Positions 38,377-47,711 of a stretch of 64,000 nucleotides of DNA are shown here, piece by piece. The position numbers and the translations under genes were made by a program. Below the pieces are notes generated by a model, which saw only the letters and a list, made by a program, of their open reading frames with translations, did no database searches and was not told where the DNA came from. This DNA is from Roseiarcus sp963822215 (GTDB lineage: Bacteria; Pseudomonadota; Alphaproteobacteria; Rhizobiales; Beijerinckiaceae), in assembly GCA_963822215.1 (NCBI GenBank), contig CAWGGX010000006.1:62001-126000 (forward strand), given 5' to 3'. Numbering within the stretch: position 1 is the stretch's first letter; each line of letters starts with the position of its first letter.

Positions 38377-39297
38377 TCATGAGGTGTCGATCCTGATGCG
38401 GGTCGGCGACGGCGGGCGGCCGGGGCGCGCGCCTTCGAAGGTTTCGACGATGATCATCCGGCCGCCGCAACAGGGGCAGCGTCGCACAGGCGAAGCTGTT
38501 TCGGCTTGGCTGTTCGCCTCGGCGTGCGAGAGCTCAGATGTGGTCTTCGGCGCGGCGAGCGCTTGGCGGACGCGCTCGATGGTGCGCGCCCGAACCGTGC
38601 CGGCGAACAGGCCGTAGTGGCGGATGCGGTGGAAGCCGCTCGGCAGGACGTGCAGGAGAAAGCGGCGGATGTAGCGTCAGGGTAAGCCCTGGAAAGGAGG
38701 ATGAACACGTGATCTGAAACCTTTCAATGCGATCCAGAGGGTTCAACTCCCTCCCGGCAAAGGCGAGCCAGCCAGCCGGAAGTGAGCCTTGCCGGGCTGA
38801 CGGCAACGTCAGTCTGGAAGCGTAGGCAGCAGGTGCCGAAGCCGCGCATTAGCCTCGAAATGCTTTTCTTGTTGGAGCCTTCGCTGTCATTCGAGCGGGG
38901 GCAGCATCGACGAGACCGCCAATGGCCATGGGCTCGTCGGTCCGACCGGGGTCTTGGAGCGGGGCAGAGGCACGGGACGGATCGCCTGGGAACCTGAGAG
39001 ATCCCGCTCATGCCCACGTGAGAGCGAGCCGGCAGTTTGGGCAGCCGGCTGAACAAGTGCCCGGGCCCGGGGCCGGTCCTCCACCGATCTGGGAGCGCCA
39101 TGCGGCGAGCACGAACACTGGAGGGATCGCGTGGTGCTCGGAAGCGAACCAATAAGCGACCGGGATTGCGCGAGCGGGAAGTCGTAGCGCCTTCATAGTA
39201 CCAACCACACGCGGGGAACTGGACCCACCGGGACCCGACTGAGGGAAGGGAGGCGCCACGGGACGAGAGCCGTTGGCGAGAAACACGGGAGAAGACC

Positions 39298-40624
39298 TTG
39301 AGCTTCGCAAACCTGTCCACGAAACGACAACGGATAGCTGCGCTGGCAAGAGCCAAGCGCGGAGCGGCGCTTTCCACGCTGCACCACGTCATCGACCTGG
39401 AATGGATGAAGGAGGCCTGGCGGCTCACCCGCAAGGATGGTGCTCCTGGCATCGACGGCATGACGGCGGTCGACTATGCGAAGAACCTGGAGGCCAACTT
39501 GCTTGACCTTCTCGGCCGCATCAAGTCGGGCCGCTATCAGGCACCGCCAGTGCGACGGGCATATATTCCCAAGGCGGATGGATCGCGTCGACCTCTCGGC
39601 CTTCCAACCCTCGAGGACAAGGTGGCCCAGCGGGCGATCGTCATGGTGCTGGAGGCCGTTTACGAGCAAGACTTCCTTACCTGCTCCTACGGCTTCCGGC
39701 CGGGACGGTCGGCGCATCAAGCCCTGCAAGATCTTCGCACGGGCTTCATGAGCCACGGACTGCGCTGGGTGTTGGACATCGACATCGTCAAGTATTTCGA
39801 CTCGATTCCACACTCGCACCTGCGCGACTTTCTTGACAGACGGGTCACGGATGGTGTGATCCGAAGGATGATCGACAAATGGCTGAAGGCAGGAGTCCTG
39901 GAAGATGGGCTTCTGCGCCATGCGACCGAAGGCTCCCCGCAGGGCGGCGTGATCTCACCGATTCTCTCAAACATCTTCCTGCATCACGTGCTGGATGAAT
40001 GGTTCGAGAGCGAGGTGCGTTCACGGCTCGCAGGGAACAGCGCCCTTGTCCGATTCGCCGACGATGCCGTTATGGCGTTCGCGTACTTCCGCGACGCCAA
40101 GCGAGTCCTCCGCGTTCTGGGCAAGCGGCTTCATCGGTATGGGCTAACGCTGCATCCCGAGAAGAACTCGGTTCGTCGATTTTCGCTTCAACAACTCGGA
40201 TGGGTCTCCTCCGGAGACGGAGGGAACCTCGTTCACTTTTCTCGGCTTTTGCCACGTATGGGGCAAGACCAGGAGGGGTGGCAAAGCGGTGCGGCAAGTG
40301 ACGGCGAAGAACCGCTACGCCCGCGCCCTGGCGGCGGTCACCGACTGGTGCCGGACCAACCGGCATCGGCCGATCAAGGATCAGCACGCCCATTTGAGCG
40401 CGATGATGCGAGGCCACTACGCCTACTACGGCGTCTCTGGCAACTATCGACGACTGAGCTGGTATGCCAACGAGGTCGCGAGCATCTGGAAGAAATGGCT
40501 ATCGCGACGAGACCGCCGCAAACGGTTCCTCTGGAGCCGCTTTAGCGATCTATTGAAACGATATCCATTGCCAGCGGCTCGGATTGTCCATCGCTACACC
40601 ACCATGAGCGAAGCACGCCCGTGA
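39298..40624 (+). pseudogene. ltrA: group II intron reverse transcriptase/maturase, frameshifted
   Basis: RT blocks are in order: LTRKDGAPGIDGMTAVDYAKN, AYIPKADGSRRPLGLPTLEDKVAQRAIVMVLE, WVLDIDIVKYFDSI, GSPQGGVISPILSNIFLH, and ALVRFADDAVMAF (catalytic Asp pair). At ~40165 one extra base (GAGAAGAACTCG) shifts the frame. The proper continuation, TRFVDFRF...FTFLGFCHVWGKTRRGG then RQVTAKNRYARALAAVTDWC and the X/thumb domain ending ARIVHRYTTMSEARP, lies in another frame and stops at 40624. No HNH endonuclease is seen. Not functional unless the shift is an error. Confidence 0.88.
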
Positions 40625-40625
40625 A

Positions 40626-40658
40626 GAACCGGATGCGGGAATTCTGCACGTCCGGGTC
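40626..40658 (+). ncRNA. group II intron domain V
   Basis: A 33-nt hairpin matching the catalytic domain V: 5' arm GAACCGGATGCGGG, 3' arm CTGCACGTCCGGGTC. The canonical catalytic triad AGC reads AAC here, and the paired U is a G, so the normal G-U pair becomes A-G. This would be expected to reduce splicing. Confidence 0.75.
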
Positions 40659-41621
40659 TGCGAGGGGTGAGGACAGCAATGTCCTCACCTACTCGGCAAC
40701 TCGACGGCGTCGAGCGTCATGGTCTTGAGCCGGTCGCGGCCTTTGATCCGGTAGTCTTTCCATTTGAAGGTGACGCCCTTTTCGTCGAGCGCGATGAGCC
40801 GGGAGTTCGAGATGGCGACCCGGTGGGTGTAGCGGGCGAGATAGGCGAGCACGGCCTTGGGTCCGGCGAAGGGTCGCTTGGCGAAGACGACCCATTCGCA
40901 GTAGCGCAACGGCGCGAGCGCGGCGGCGAAGGCGCGGCGGTCGGCGAGCGGCGCCAGATCGCCGAAGAAAGCCAGTCGGCCGGCCTCATGGAGGTCCGCG
41001 AGCCCTTCGAGGAAGAGGCGGCGGAACAGGCGTGACAGCACGCGCACCGGCAGGAAGAAGCCGGGCTTGCAGGCGATCCAGCGCGACCCGTCCGGCGACA
41101 GGCCGCCGCCTGGGACGATGACGTGGACGTGCGGATGATGGGTCAGCGCCGAAGCCCAGGTGTGGAGGACGGCGGTGAGGCCGATGCGGGCGCCCAGATG
41201 CTTCGGGTCGGCGGCAATGGTGGTCAGCGTTTCGGCGGCGGTCCGGAACAGGCAGTCGTAGACGGCGGCCTTGTTGTGGAACGCGATGGCGCCGATCGCA
41301 GCCGGCAGGGTAAAGACGACGTGGTAGTAGGGAACCGGCAGAAGCTCCGCCTCGCGTTCGGCCAGCCATTGTCTTGCCGCCGCGCCCTGACACTTCGGGC
41401 AGTGGCGGTTGCGGCAGGAATTGTAGGCGACGCGTTCGTGCGCGCAGTCCTCGCAGCGCTCGACATGTCCGCCGAGCGCGGCAGTGCGGCAGGTCTCGAT
41501 CGCCGACATCACTTTCAACTGGGCGAGGCTCACGTGGCCTTCGTTGGCCTCACGCCACGCCGGCCCATGGGCGCGAAAGACCTCGGCGACCTCCAGGCGG
41601 GGCCGCGCCATGCGGCCGCGG

Positions 41622-42520
41622 TCAGGCGGGCGGCTTTCGCTTCGTCAGGTTGACGCCCAGCCGCTCCAGCGGGCTCTTGACGTCGCGGATCGTATTGATG
41701 GCGACGCGGGTGTAGAGCGCGGTCGTCTCCAGCTTGGCGTGTCCGAGCAGAACCTGGATCACCCGAATGTCGACGTTCTGTTCGAGCAGATGGGTAGCGA
41801 TCCCCGGGTCAAAGCCCGGGGATGCCGCAACGTATGCGGCGACACGCGCTTGGCGATCCCCGCCGCCTGCGCCGCGGCGTGGACCACGCGCACCATTTGG
41901 CGGGCCGACATCGGGTTGACCGGGTTCTGGCCCGGAAACAACCATGCCCGCGGCCTGGCCGCATGCCACCATTCGCGCAACAGTTCGAGCAGTTGCGGCG
42001 ACAGCATCACATCGCGATCCCGCTGTCCCTTGCCCTGCTCGACCCTGAGCATCATGCGCTGGCTGTCAATGTCGGACACCTTCAGGTTCGCGACCTCAGA
42101 CACCCGCAGGCCCGCGCCGTAGGCGACGCTGAGCGCCGCCTTGTACTTGAGGCCCGGCGCGGCTTCGAGCAGACGCGCCACTTCCTCCTCGCTCAGCACC
42201 ACCGGCGCCTTGCGCGGCCGCTGTACGGGCGCCAGATGCCGGACGAGGTCGGGCTTTTCCAGCGTGATCTTGAAGAAGAACCGCAGCGCCGTGCAGGCCA
42301 GGTTGATGGTCGCCGGGCCAATATGCTGCTTGGCCAGATGCAACTGATAGCGGCGAACGTCCTCGGCGGACGCCTTGTCCGGCGACCGACCGAGGAAAAC
42401 CGTGAAGTTCTTCACGGCCCGAACGTAGTCCCTCTGGGTGTCCTCGCCGAACCGGCGCGCCGTCATGTCGTCGATCATGCGCTGGCGCAGAGGGCTGATG
42501 GGCTTCGAGTTGTCGGGCAT
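41622..42520 (-). pseudogene. IS91-linked tyrosine recombinase (phage integrase family), interrupted
   Basis: The N-terminal SAM-like domain (YVRAVKNFTVFLGRSPDKAS) and catalytic domain are present: AYGAGLRVSEVANLKVSDID (Arg), HTLRH, then in a second frame THLLEQNVDIRVIQVLLGHAKLETTALYTRVA (His and Tyr) to the stop at 41622. Between HTLRH and THLLE the normal ~6 bases are replaced by a 20-bp hairpin CCCCGGG-CTTTGA-CCCGGGG and a frameshift. Proteins of this type accompany IS91 transposases. Inactive as it stands. Confidence 0.85.
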
Positions 42521-42701
42521 CGCGAAACCTCCTGTCTCGCATGGGGTTGAACCCCACGATCTTGAGACAGACCCAGGCCTTCGCGCTTCTCCTCAGCCCA
42601 CTGGTCTCCGCCGCCCCTCGCCACCCCTACCGCGCGAGCGGTTTAGTCCTAACGTCGAGTGCCGTCCTCCGGTTACGCCGTCGCTGTGGTAATGACTACC
42701 C
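42521..42701. other. end of IS91 and short spacer
   Basis: About 180 bp without a gene. The first ~20 bases upstream of the recombinase ATG carry its ribosome-binding region (GGAGG at 42527-42531 on the minus strand). The IS91 border probably lies in this stretch. Confidence 0.35.
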
Positions 42702-42951
42702 ATGATGCTGCGATGGCTCCGACGCCGCCAGGAAGCTCGCTCGCTGGCGCGGGCCGACGCGGAGGCCGTTTATCCGCGGACATGGCGTCGAGGCCTACCT
42801 GGAGGCCCATAGGCGCAAGTGTGACGTGGTCCTGCCCGACGGGATAACCCACGCCGGCCGGACGGCGGTGCATTGGGGGCGCGCGCGCACATCGTGGCGC
42901 AGATTGGTCGTCAAGGAAGGGGAGCGAGAGACGATGTGCCTTTGCCAGTAG
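42702..42951 (+). pseudogene. WLRRRR-family small protein, decayed copy 1
   Basis: Starts MLRWLRRRQEARSLARADAEA, then needs a one-base shift to continue IRGHGVEAYLEAHRRK...VVLPDGITHAGRTAVHW...SWRRLVVK, to the TAG at 42951. This is the same family as the intact minus-strand gene at 7912-8457, and it shows a longer middle (VLPDGITHAGRTAVHW) that the intact copy lacks. No intact SRAP gene stands upstream. Confidence 0.65.
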
Positions 42952-42995
42952 CCGCTAAAATCCGGCGAGACAAAAGAGCCGCAATTCGCAATCGT

Positions 42996-43190
42996 TTAGG
43001 ATCGGCGCCAACGCTTAATCGGCGTTGCGCCAAGCAACACGCCGCCAACGACCAGGAAGGCAGGAATACCGGCGCCAATCACAGGAGCCGGCGCGGCGTG
43101 CAGGCCACACGTCGCCGTCGCACAAGGCGTAGCCTGGGACGCCGTCGCTGCGCCGATGCATAGCCAGATAGCAGCCGCCAAAACTCTCAT
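42996..43190 (-). CDS. small exported protein with C-terminal membrane anchor
   Basis: A 64-residue protein. N-terminal signal-like segment MRVLAAAIWLCIGAATASQA, three cysteines, then PAPVIGAGIPAFLVVGGVLLGATPIKRWRRS, a single helix followed by basic residues. The end resembles the PEP-CTERM/VPxxP-type sorting tail (short motif, hydrophobic helix, basic end) but lacks a clear PEP motif. GGGGAG lies ~10 bases upstream of the start. Function unknown. Confidence 0.5.
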   Translation of the reverse strand: MRVLAAAIWLCIGAATASQATPCATATCGLHAAPAPVIGAGIPAFLVVGGVLLGATPIKRWRRS

Positions 43191-43382
43191 TGCGATCTCC
43201 CCCGAGGTTCCACGATAACTTTGTCAACAAACACGAGAATGCGATCCCGTCAAGTGCGCTCGGACCGCCGGGCTGTCCTATGCCTTTGCCAATATCCGAC
43301 GAAATCCGGCGAAGCCATTTCGCGAGCTATCGCTCCTTGGCCCGTCCGCAGACGATGGCGAGGAGCCTTCAATCCGGTGGGC

Positions 43383-43460
43383 CTAGAAGGAGGCGCCGTC
43401 CGACCTCTCGCCCCGCCACGATCCGCGGCCCTTCGTCATCGCTGCCGTGCCGCGGCGTGC
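43383..43460 (-). pseudogene. SRAP C-terminal remnant
   Basis: Reading leftward on the minus strand, RIVA-GERSDGASF-stop is recognisable after a one-base deletion. It matches the end of the SRAP gene (RIVAKGERADGA, RIVARSERADSP). Only ~25 codons survive. Confidence 0.45.
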
Positions 43461-43538
43461 TGGCGGGCCTTGACGCCGGCGTAGCGATATCTACGTGCTT
43501 CCACATCGCAAAGCTAAACTCGGAAAGGAGCGGCGGCG

Positions 43539-44015
43539 ATGTCAGTAGAAGATATTGGTTATCAGGTGAGCGAAACCGCGGAATGGCGGCGATTGAAGGC
43601 TGCACAATTTCCAGAAGATACTCGCAATCTGCAAGCGGCCCAGGCTCTGGATCGCCTCGCTCGACAGATCGAGGAACTCGAAAAATCGGAAATCCATAGC
43701 CAAATTGATGAAGCAAATGATAGTCTTGCTATGGCGTGCGAGGCGACCGACAACTACGACGTTTGGGCTGACATTAATGAGGATGTGTCTGGAGAGCTTC
43801 GCTCGATCGGTTTTCACAGCGACAATGATGCAGTGCATTTCCTCGAATGGTATCGGGACCTACTGCGGGAAAAGCTTCAAGACGTGCTCGATAAAGCCGT
43901 CCCGGTCCCAGACCTCCATGAGCAAGTAGCGAACGACCCTTCCGTGAAGGCAGCCAAGCAGGCCTATGAGAGCGTATACGCCAAGGCGCTCGCTGAGGCT
44001 CGCAAGAAAGTCTGA
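43539..44015 (+). CDS. hypothetical protein with helical N-terminus
   Basis: A 158-residue acidic, mostly helical protein, MSVEDIGYQVSETAEWRRLKAAQFPEDTRNLQAAQALDRLARQIEELEKSEI. AAGGAG lies 8 bases upstream of ATG 43539, so it is probably translated. A Trp-rich middle (FLEWYRDLLREKLQDVL) is followed by VPVPDLHEQVANDPSVKAAKQAYE. No known domain. Intact, standing among decayed genes. Confidence 0.7.
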   Translation: MSVEDIGYQVSETAEWRRLKAAQFPEDTRNLQAAQALDRLARQIEELEKSEIHSQIDEANDSLAMACEATDNYDVWADINEDVSGELRSIGFHSDNDAVHFLEWYRDLLREKLQDVLDKAVPVPDLHEQVANDPSVKAAKQAYESVYAKALAEARKKV

Positions 44016-44145
44016 AGCCAGCAATCGCCGCTAGTGCGGGCTTTTCACGTTGCGGATGTTCGCCACCGGCTGGCCGCCGAACTGCGGCGGCCCCGGCATT
44101 CCCCAACGGGCCATGACCAGCTCGCGCTCTCCGTCCTCTGGGAAC
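44013..44145 (-). pseudogene. SRAP N-terminal-region remnant
   Basis: The minus-strand frame reads PEDGERELVMARWGMPGPPQFGGQPVANIRNVKSPH-stop (TAG replacing the expected Trp codon). This aligns with residues ~50-90 of the SRAP at 8504 (GERELVMARWGTPGPLQFGG, NIRNVKSPDWRR). The first ~50 codons are missing. It is divergent from the WLRRRR-family remnant at 44165, about 20 bp apart, repeating the arrangement at 8.46-8.50 kb. Confidence 0.65.
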
Positions 44146-44164
44146 GGAGGGCGCACGCTAGCGT

Positions 44165-44322
44165 GCCTCGACTCAGCGTTCGAGGCCGCCAGGAAGCCCG
44201 CCGGCTGGTGCAGGCCGACGCCGAGGCGCTTTGTCCGCGACCACGGCGCCGAGTCCTTCGGCGAGGGTCGCCAGCGCCAACGTGACGCGATCCTAATCCG
44301 CGGCCGTCGCTCGCGTGAGTAG
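44165..44322 (+). pseudogene. WLRRRR-family small protein, decayed copy 2
   Basis: The first part reads RGRQEARRLVQADAEAL, then shifts frame to RDHGAESFGEGRQRQRDAILIRGRRSRE-stop at 44322. It lacks a start codon, and the central region is missing. Same family as the gene at 7912-8457. Confidence 0.6.
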
Positions 44323-44536
44323 TTTCCGAGGGTTGCCGCAGAGCGCCACTGCCCCTATCCGGAGCTGTCTAGACTTCGGCTGGCGAATCCGCCGTCTTCA
44401 ATAAGGGGTTCGCTGGCGAGGACCTGTGGCGATGGGGAGGACCCCGCCTGCCCCGCGCTGCAGGTGGTTCGTGCTTATCGCCGCGGCCAAATCATGATTG
44501 GCCGCGGCACCTCTTCTCTTCGGCACGGGGGCGACC

Positions 44537-44713
44537 ATGCAGTACCGAGTGCAATTTCTCGACCGTTCGGACAACGTCATTCGTGAAGTGCGAGCCGACG
44601 CCAAAAGCGCCAGAACCGCGTTGTTCCAGCGCAGCATAAACAGGGCCCTGCTGCTCGACCACTACGGGCGCGCTTCCGTTTCGCGAAACCTTGGGCGCGA
44701 GCTTCTCGCCTAA
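44537..44713 (+). CDS. small protein resembling the C-terminal block of the WLRRRR-family gene
   Basis: A 58-residue protein, MQYRVQFLDRSDNVIREVRADAKSARTALFQ...GRELLA. The start (YRVQFL...IREV.ADA.SA) resembles residues ~112-140 of the gene at 7912-8457 (FRIQFL...LEEV.L.SSD.S.A), and both end in a GREVL/GRELL motif, so the two families are related or fused there. No strong ribosome-binding site. Function unknown. Confidence 0.5.
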   Translation: MQYRVQFLDRSDNVIREVRADAKSARTALFQRSINRALLLDHYGRASVSRNLGRELLA

Positions 44714-44805
44714 GTCGCCCGAGATCCGGTACCGCCACCAGCGCCAGCCCAAGACCGTCCCGCCGCGCGGGACTCGCGCTTTCCAGCAGAAGAGAACAAC
44801 TGAGC

Positions 44806-45414
44806 ATGAGCGAGGGCATTTCGTCGAGTTTTGAGATCAGGCAGCTCTGGCCTTCGGACATGGAAGCCTACCGGGACCACCTGATACGCCTCGACCCGCG
44901 CAGCCGGCACGAGCGGTTTGGCGGCGGGATGTCGGACGACTTCCTGGTTCATTACCCCGAGCATTGCTTCGGCCAAGGCGACCTCCTGTACGGGGCGTAC
45001 ATCGAGGGCGAACTCGTCGGAGCGGCGGAGCTGCGCTCCAACGTGGCGATCTGGAGCGAGCAGGCCCCATTCGGCCGGCACATCCATGCCGAGGCGGCCT
45101 TTTCTGTCGAGAAAGACTATCGCCGGCGCGGCATCGGGGAAAAGCTCTTCCGGCGCATTCAGCGCGCGGCCTCGAACCATGGGGTCGAGACGATCGAGAT
45201 CATTTGCCTGCCCGAAAATATCGGGATGCGGTCGCTGGCGCAGAAGTTCAAGACGCACTTCACTTTCGAAGAGTGCAATCTGACCGGCCGCCTGCGCGCC
45301 CACCGTCCGACGCCGTTCTCGCTGATGCACGAGGCCGCGGGGGACGTGGTCGATTTCGGCGTCTCCCTGTTCGACGCCCGATGGCGCGCCATAAATGCGG
45401 CACAAGGCGCGTAA
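44806..45414 (+). CDS. GNAT-family N-acetyltransferase
   Basis: A 202-residue GNAT protein. The acetyl-CoA loop is in AEAAFSVEKDYRRRGIGEKLFRRIQRAASNHGVETIEIICLPENIGMRSLAQKFKT (R/Q-x-x-G-x-G/A motif as RRRGIGEKL). GELVGAAELR is the preceding strand pair. A start ATG 44806 after AGAACAACTGAGC is plausible. Substrate unknown; no partner gene next to it. Confidence 0.88.
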   Translation: MSEGISSSFEIRQLWPSDMEAYRDHLIRLDPRSRHERFGGGMSDDFLVHYPEHCFGQGDLLYGAYIEGELVGAAELRSNVAIWSEQAPFGRHIHAEAAFSVEKDYRRRGIGEKLFRRIQRAASNHGVETIEIICLPENIGMRSLAQKFKTHFTFEECNLTGRLRAHRPTPFSLMHEAAGDVVDFGVSLFDARWRAINAAQGA

Positions 45415-45424
45415 GATCGCCGCC

Positions 45425-45583
45425 TGAGTGCGGCTCGCCCGATCCGCGATGGTTTGCCTGCTGCTCGACGGGACAGCTCACGCGGGCCGGACCCCGGCGC
45501 ACTTGCGGCGCGGCGCGCTCATCGTCGCCCGCATGACCGGGAAGAGGGTCGGCGTCGACACGGCGACGCGAATGCTCGAATGA
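45425..45583 (+). pseudogene. WLRRRR-family small protein, decayed copy 3 (C-terminal part)
   Basis: AARPIRDG is followed after a deletion by LLLDGTAHAGRTPAHLRRGALIVARMTGKRVGVDTATRMLE-stop. It overlaps the middle of copy 1 (PDGITHAGRTAVHW) and the RVALAIARKTSKCVGLDTATRM end of the intact gene. The N-terminal WLRRRR part is missing. Confidence 0.6.
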
Positions 45584-45793
45584 CGGGCGCGTGCTGCGTC
45601 GCCCTCTCGCCCACGTCAGCGGCGCGCTCGCAGTCCGCGATTTGCAGCCGCGCTTCCAGTCGAGCGCAGTCATTGTAGGTTCAGTCATGGTTCGCCAGAC
45701 TTCCGAGCAAGGCGGTGGGCTATGCCCAAAACAATGAAGCACGCAGGGATGAACATGCAGGCGAAAATCCACGGCGCAACCACAACCTCAAAC

Positions 45794-46057
45794 CGTGCCT
45801 ATCCGGTTAACGCCCACACCCACCAGGGCTGGTGATGGTTATCAAACCGGCCATGGAAATCCGCCAGAGCGACGATCTGGGTTTCCCCAGTCAGTCCCAG
45901 AGTTTCATGAGCTTTTTCCGTATGACGCGGCATATGCTGCCTATCTTGATCGCGCGCGTTGGCCTGTCGGCTTTGTCTGGCCATATTGCGGCCAGATCGC
46001 TCTGCACGTGGACGCATCCTACATCTAGGGGCTGTGGGCGTTAACCGGATAGGCACG
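45794..46057 (+). repeat. 264-bp MITE, copy b
   Basis: Same length and inverted repeats (CGTGCCTATCCGGTTAACG / reverse) as copy a, with a perfect 8-bp target duplication CCTCAAAC (45786-45793 and 46058-46065). The internal frame reads ELFPYDAAYAAYLDRARWPVGFVWPYCGQIALHVDA-stop. Confidence 0.93.
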
Positions 46058-46208
46058 CCTCAAACGACCCCCAGTAAGGTCCTGGTTCGCTGACAGGCGT
46101 CCCCGGCCAAGACATCGCAAAACGCCATCGGTAAAATACGTAAGCCGAAATTATGAGGAGTCCTGTCTCGGCAGTCAAAGCTAGCGAGACAAGAATGCCG
46201 CGCATGAC

Positions 46209-46487
46209 CTAAATTTGCACATCCGGGCGCGTCTTGCCTTTCGAGCCGGTATGCATCACGGCACATTTGTTCAACCAAGCGATGATACAATCATCAGCAG
46301 GCTTGTTCGGCGACCTTTCAAATTTTTCGACCTGAAAAGAAGCAAGGGACTGTCGGATGGCTACTTCCGACTCGCGTCTCTCCTTCGCTCGCATAATCTT
46401 CTCTGCGAACGCCCGCAAATCGGCGGACTTGCCGACCTCCCAATAAACGCTAATCACTTGTTCTATGTCTTCAACCGTTATTTGCAT
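46209..46487 (-). CDS. hypothetical protein
   Basis: A 92-residue protein, MQITVEDIEQVISVYWEVGKSADLRAFAEKIMRAKERRESEVAIRQSLASFQVEKFERS. Mostly helical and charged; no recognisable motif. It stands in a lower-GC pocket. Confidence 0.45.
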   Translation of the reverse strand: MQITVEDIEQVISVYWEVGKSADLRAFAEKIMRAKERRESEVAIRQSLASFQVEKFERSPNKPADDCIIAWLNKCAVMHTGSKGKTRPDVQI

Positions 46488-46758
46488 TTGATCATCACAC
46501 CGCCTCGCGCGGTAGCATATCGGAAACGAATTCCGCGCGCGAGCAGTTATCGCGGCGCGGACGCGGCCCTGCCCGACGTGCTCTTGGCGCTGGCGTCATG
46601 CGAACGCCGGGCGGACTTCTCTCGGCCATGCGGGGCGCGGTTCACGGACCTCGCGGCGCGGACCTAAGAACGGACGTAAAGTCGCATTGCAGTAGTTGTA
46701 AACACGGAGCAAGATTTTCGATTTGGGGCGGCCCAAAGTGGGCCGGATGGAGGGGCCG

Positions 46759-47103
46759 ATGTTGCATTCCAAGACATTGAAAGGCGCTGGATTAACCGCA
46801 GCCTGTCTGCTGGCCGCATTCAGGGCAATTGCGTGCGGCCCCGCCATTGCCAACGAGGCCCACTGCTACACGATGGGCGCTGCCCAGATGATTGTCCCCG
46901 ACCTGTTCGACAAGAATGAAGGGGCAATTAAGCTCGGGTTGACGGCGAAGCGCGTCGAACTTGGCGGCGAATTTCCCGACGAACCGGAAACCTGCTATGT
47001 CGAAATTACGACAAATACCGGACTCCTTATGAAGTATAAATTCCGATATGATGGAGCGACCGGCTCAGCAACGCTTGATCTGATTGGGGCCGGTGCTCAA
47101 TGA
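46759..47103 (+). CDS. small secreted protein
   Basis: A 114-residue protein with a signal peptide (MLHSKTLKGAGLTAACLLAAFRAIACGPAIA) and a short beta-rich body with two cysteines (HCYTMGAAQMIVPDLFDK ... ETCYVEITTNTGLLMKYKFRYDG). GGAGGGG is just upstream of ATG 46759. The secreted body could be disulfide-bonded. Family not recognised. Confidence 0.6.
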   Translation: MLHSKTLKGAGLTAACLLAAFRAIACGPAIANEAHCYTMGAAQMIVPDLFDKNEGAIKLGLTAKRVELGGEFPDEPETCYVEITTNTGLLMKYKFRYDGATGSATLDLIGAGAQ

Positions 47104-47109
47104 ACGCCC

Positions 47110-47340
47110 TCAGGCGGTCATAGGCGCGCCGTCCGCCCTCTCGCCCTTCGCCACGATCCGCAGCGCGTCATCCGGCAATGGCCTCTGCAGTTCCAGCGCG
47201 TCGGGAGTCTCGGCCCAAAGCCAGAGGTCAACTTCCACCGCCGTCGTCAGGATGACGGGCATGGCCTTCGGATGGATCGGCGCCACGATCGCGTTGGGCT
47301 ACGTTGTCAGGAAGCAGAATACCTCGCGGGCGCCGTCACG
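47110..47340 (-). pseudogene. SRAP C-terminal remnant with amber codon
   Basis: Minus-strand frame: EVFCFLTT-stop(TAG)-PNAIVAPIHPKAMPVILTTAVEVDLWLWAETPDALELQRPLPDDALRIVAKGERADGAPMTA-stop. It matches the C-terminal ~65 residues of SRAP proteins, including the catalytic-His motif PIHPK. TAG replaces the expected Glu codon. The N-terminal part is missing. Confidence 0.8.
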
Positions 47341-47345
47341 CGTTC

Positions 47346-47699
47346 TCATTCCCTAGCGGCCACTCGCTGTGCCTCCGCAGCAGCCGTTTGGAGGTCATCC
47401 CCTTCGAGGCGGATGTCATCGTTCCAGATGTCCCAATTGATGTCCGAGTTGGCGACCTCCGCGCCACGGCCCGAATACCGCTTGATCAGGCCAGCCTCTG
47501 TGAGGACGCGCACCGCCTCGATGTATTCCCCCACGATGGGGAACGCGTGGTAGAGGAGGAACGCCCTGCGGCGCTCTCCCTTCACCCCTGGTCCAAATGG
47601 CGCGTTGCTGTGGGCGTCGGGATTCAGGATCACAATCCGCGGACTGGAGCTATGCGGGGTGTTCTTGATCCGGTTCCATTCGATGTCTCGGTCGTTCAC
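47346..47699 (-). CDS. hypothetical protein
   Basis: A 117-residue protein, MNDRDIEWNRIKNTPHSSSPRIVILNPDAHSNAPFGPGV...LLYHAFPIVGEYIEAVRVLTEAGLIKRY. GTG 47699 with TAGGAG 6 bases upstream is the start; the IS110 array begins only 13 bases upstream and would have cut its promoter. No known domain. Confidence 0.5.
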   Translation of the reverse strand: MNDRDIEWNRIKNTPHSSSPRIVILNPDAHSNAPFGPGVKGERRRAFLLYHAFPIVGEYIEAVRVLTEAGLIKRYSGRGAEVANSDINWDIWNDDIRLEGDDLQTAAAEAQRVAARE

Positions 47700-47711
47700 G
47701 TCAATCTCCTA

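Larger units (their letters stand above)
38671..40697 (+). mobile_element. group II intron
   Basis: A ~2.03-kb intron on the plus strand. The 5' end reads GTAGCGTCAGGG, near but not equal to the GTGYG consensus. It encodes a reverse transcriptase/maturase and ends with domain V (40626-40658) and a domain VI hairpin finishing CCTACTCGGC. Borders were deduced by rejoining the IS91 exons and are uncertain by a base or two. Confidence 0.85.
38377..41611 (-). pseudogene. IS91 HUH transposase split by a group II intron
   Basis: The N-terminal piece (40685-41611) has the zinc finger CEDCAHERVAYNSCRNRHCPKC, the HUH motif HPHVHVIVPGGG and the catalytic Tyr in ARYTHRVAISNSRL, ending TMTLDAVE. The C-terminal piece (38670-38377) continues IRRFLLHVLPSGFHRIRHYGLFAGTVRARTI...CPCCGG. 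Together they give one normal IS91 transposase. The intron at ~38671-40697 lies in the opposite orientation, so it cannot be spliced out of the transposase mRNA and the gene is inactivated. Confidence 0.85.
37985..42540 (-). mobile_element. IS91-family element with linked tyrosine recombinase, interrupted by a group II intron
   Basis: Two genes in the usual IS91-type order, tyrosine recombinase then HUH transposase, read on the minus strand. A ~2.0-kb group II intron divides the transposase. IS91 elements have no inverted repeats or target duplications, so borders are approximate. Confidence 0.75.
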
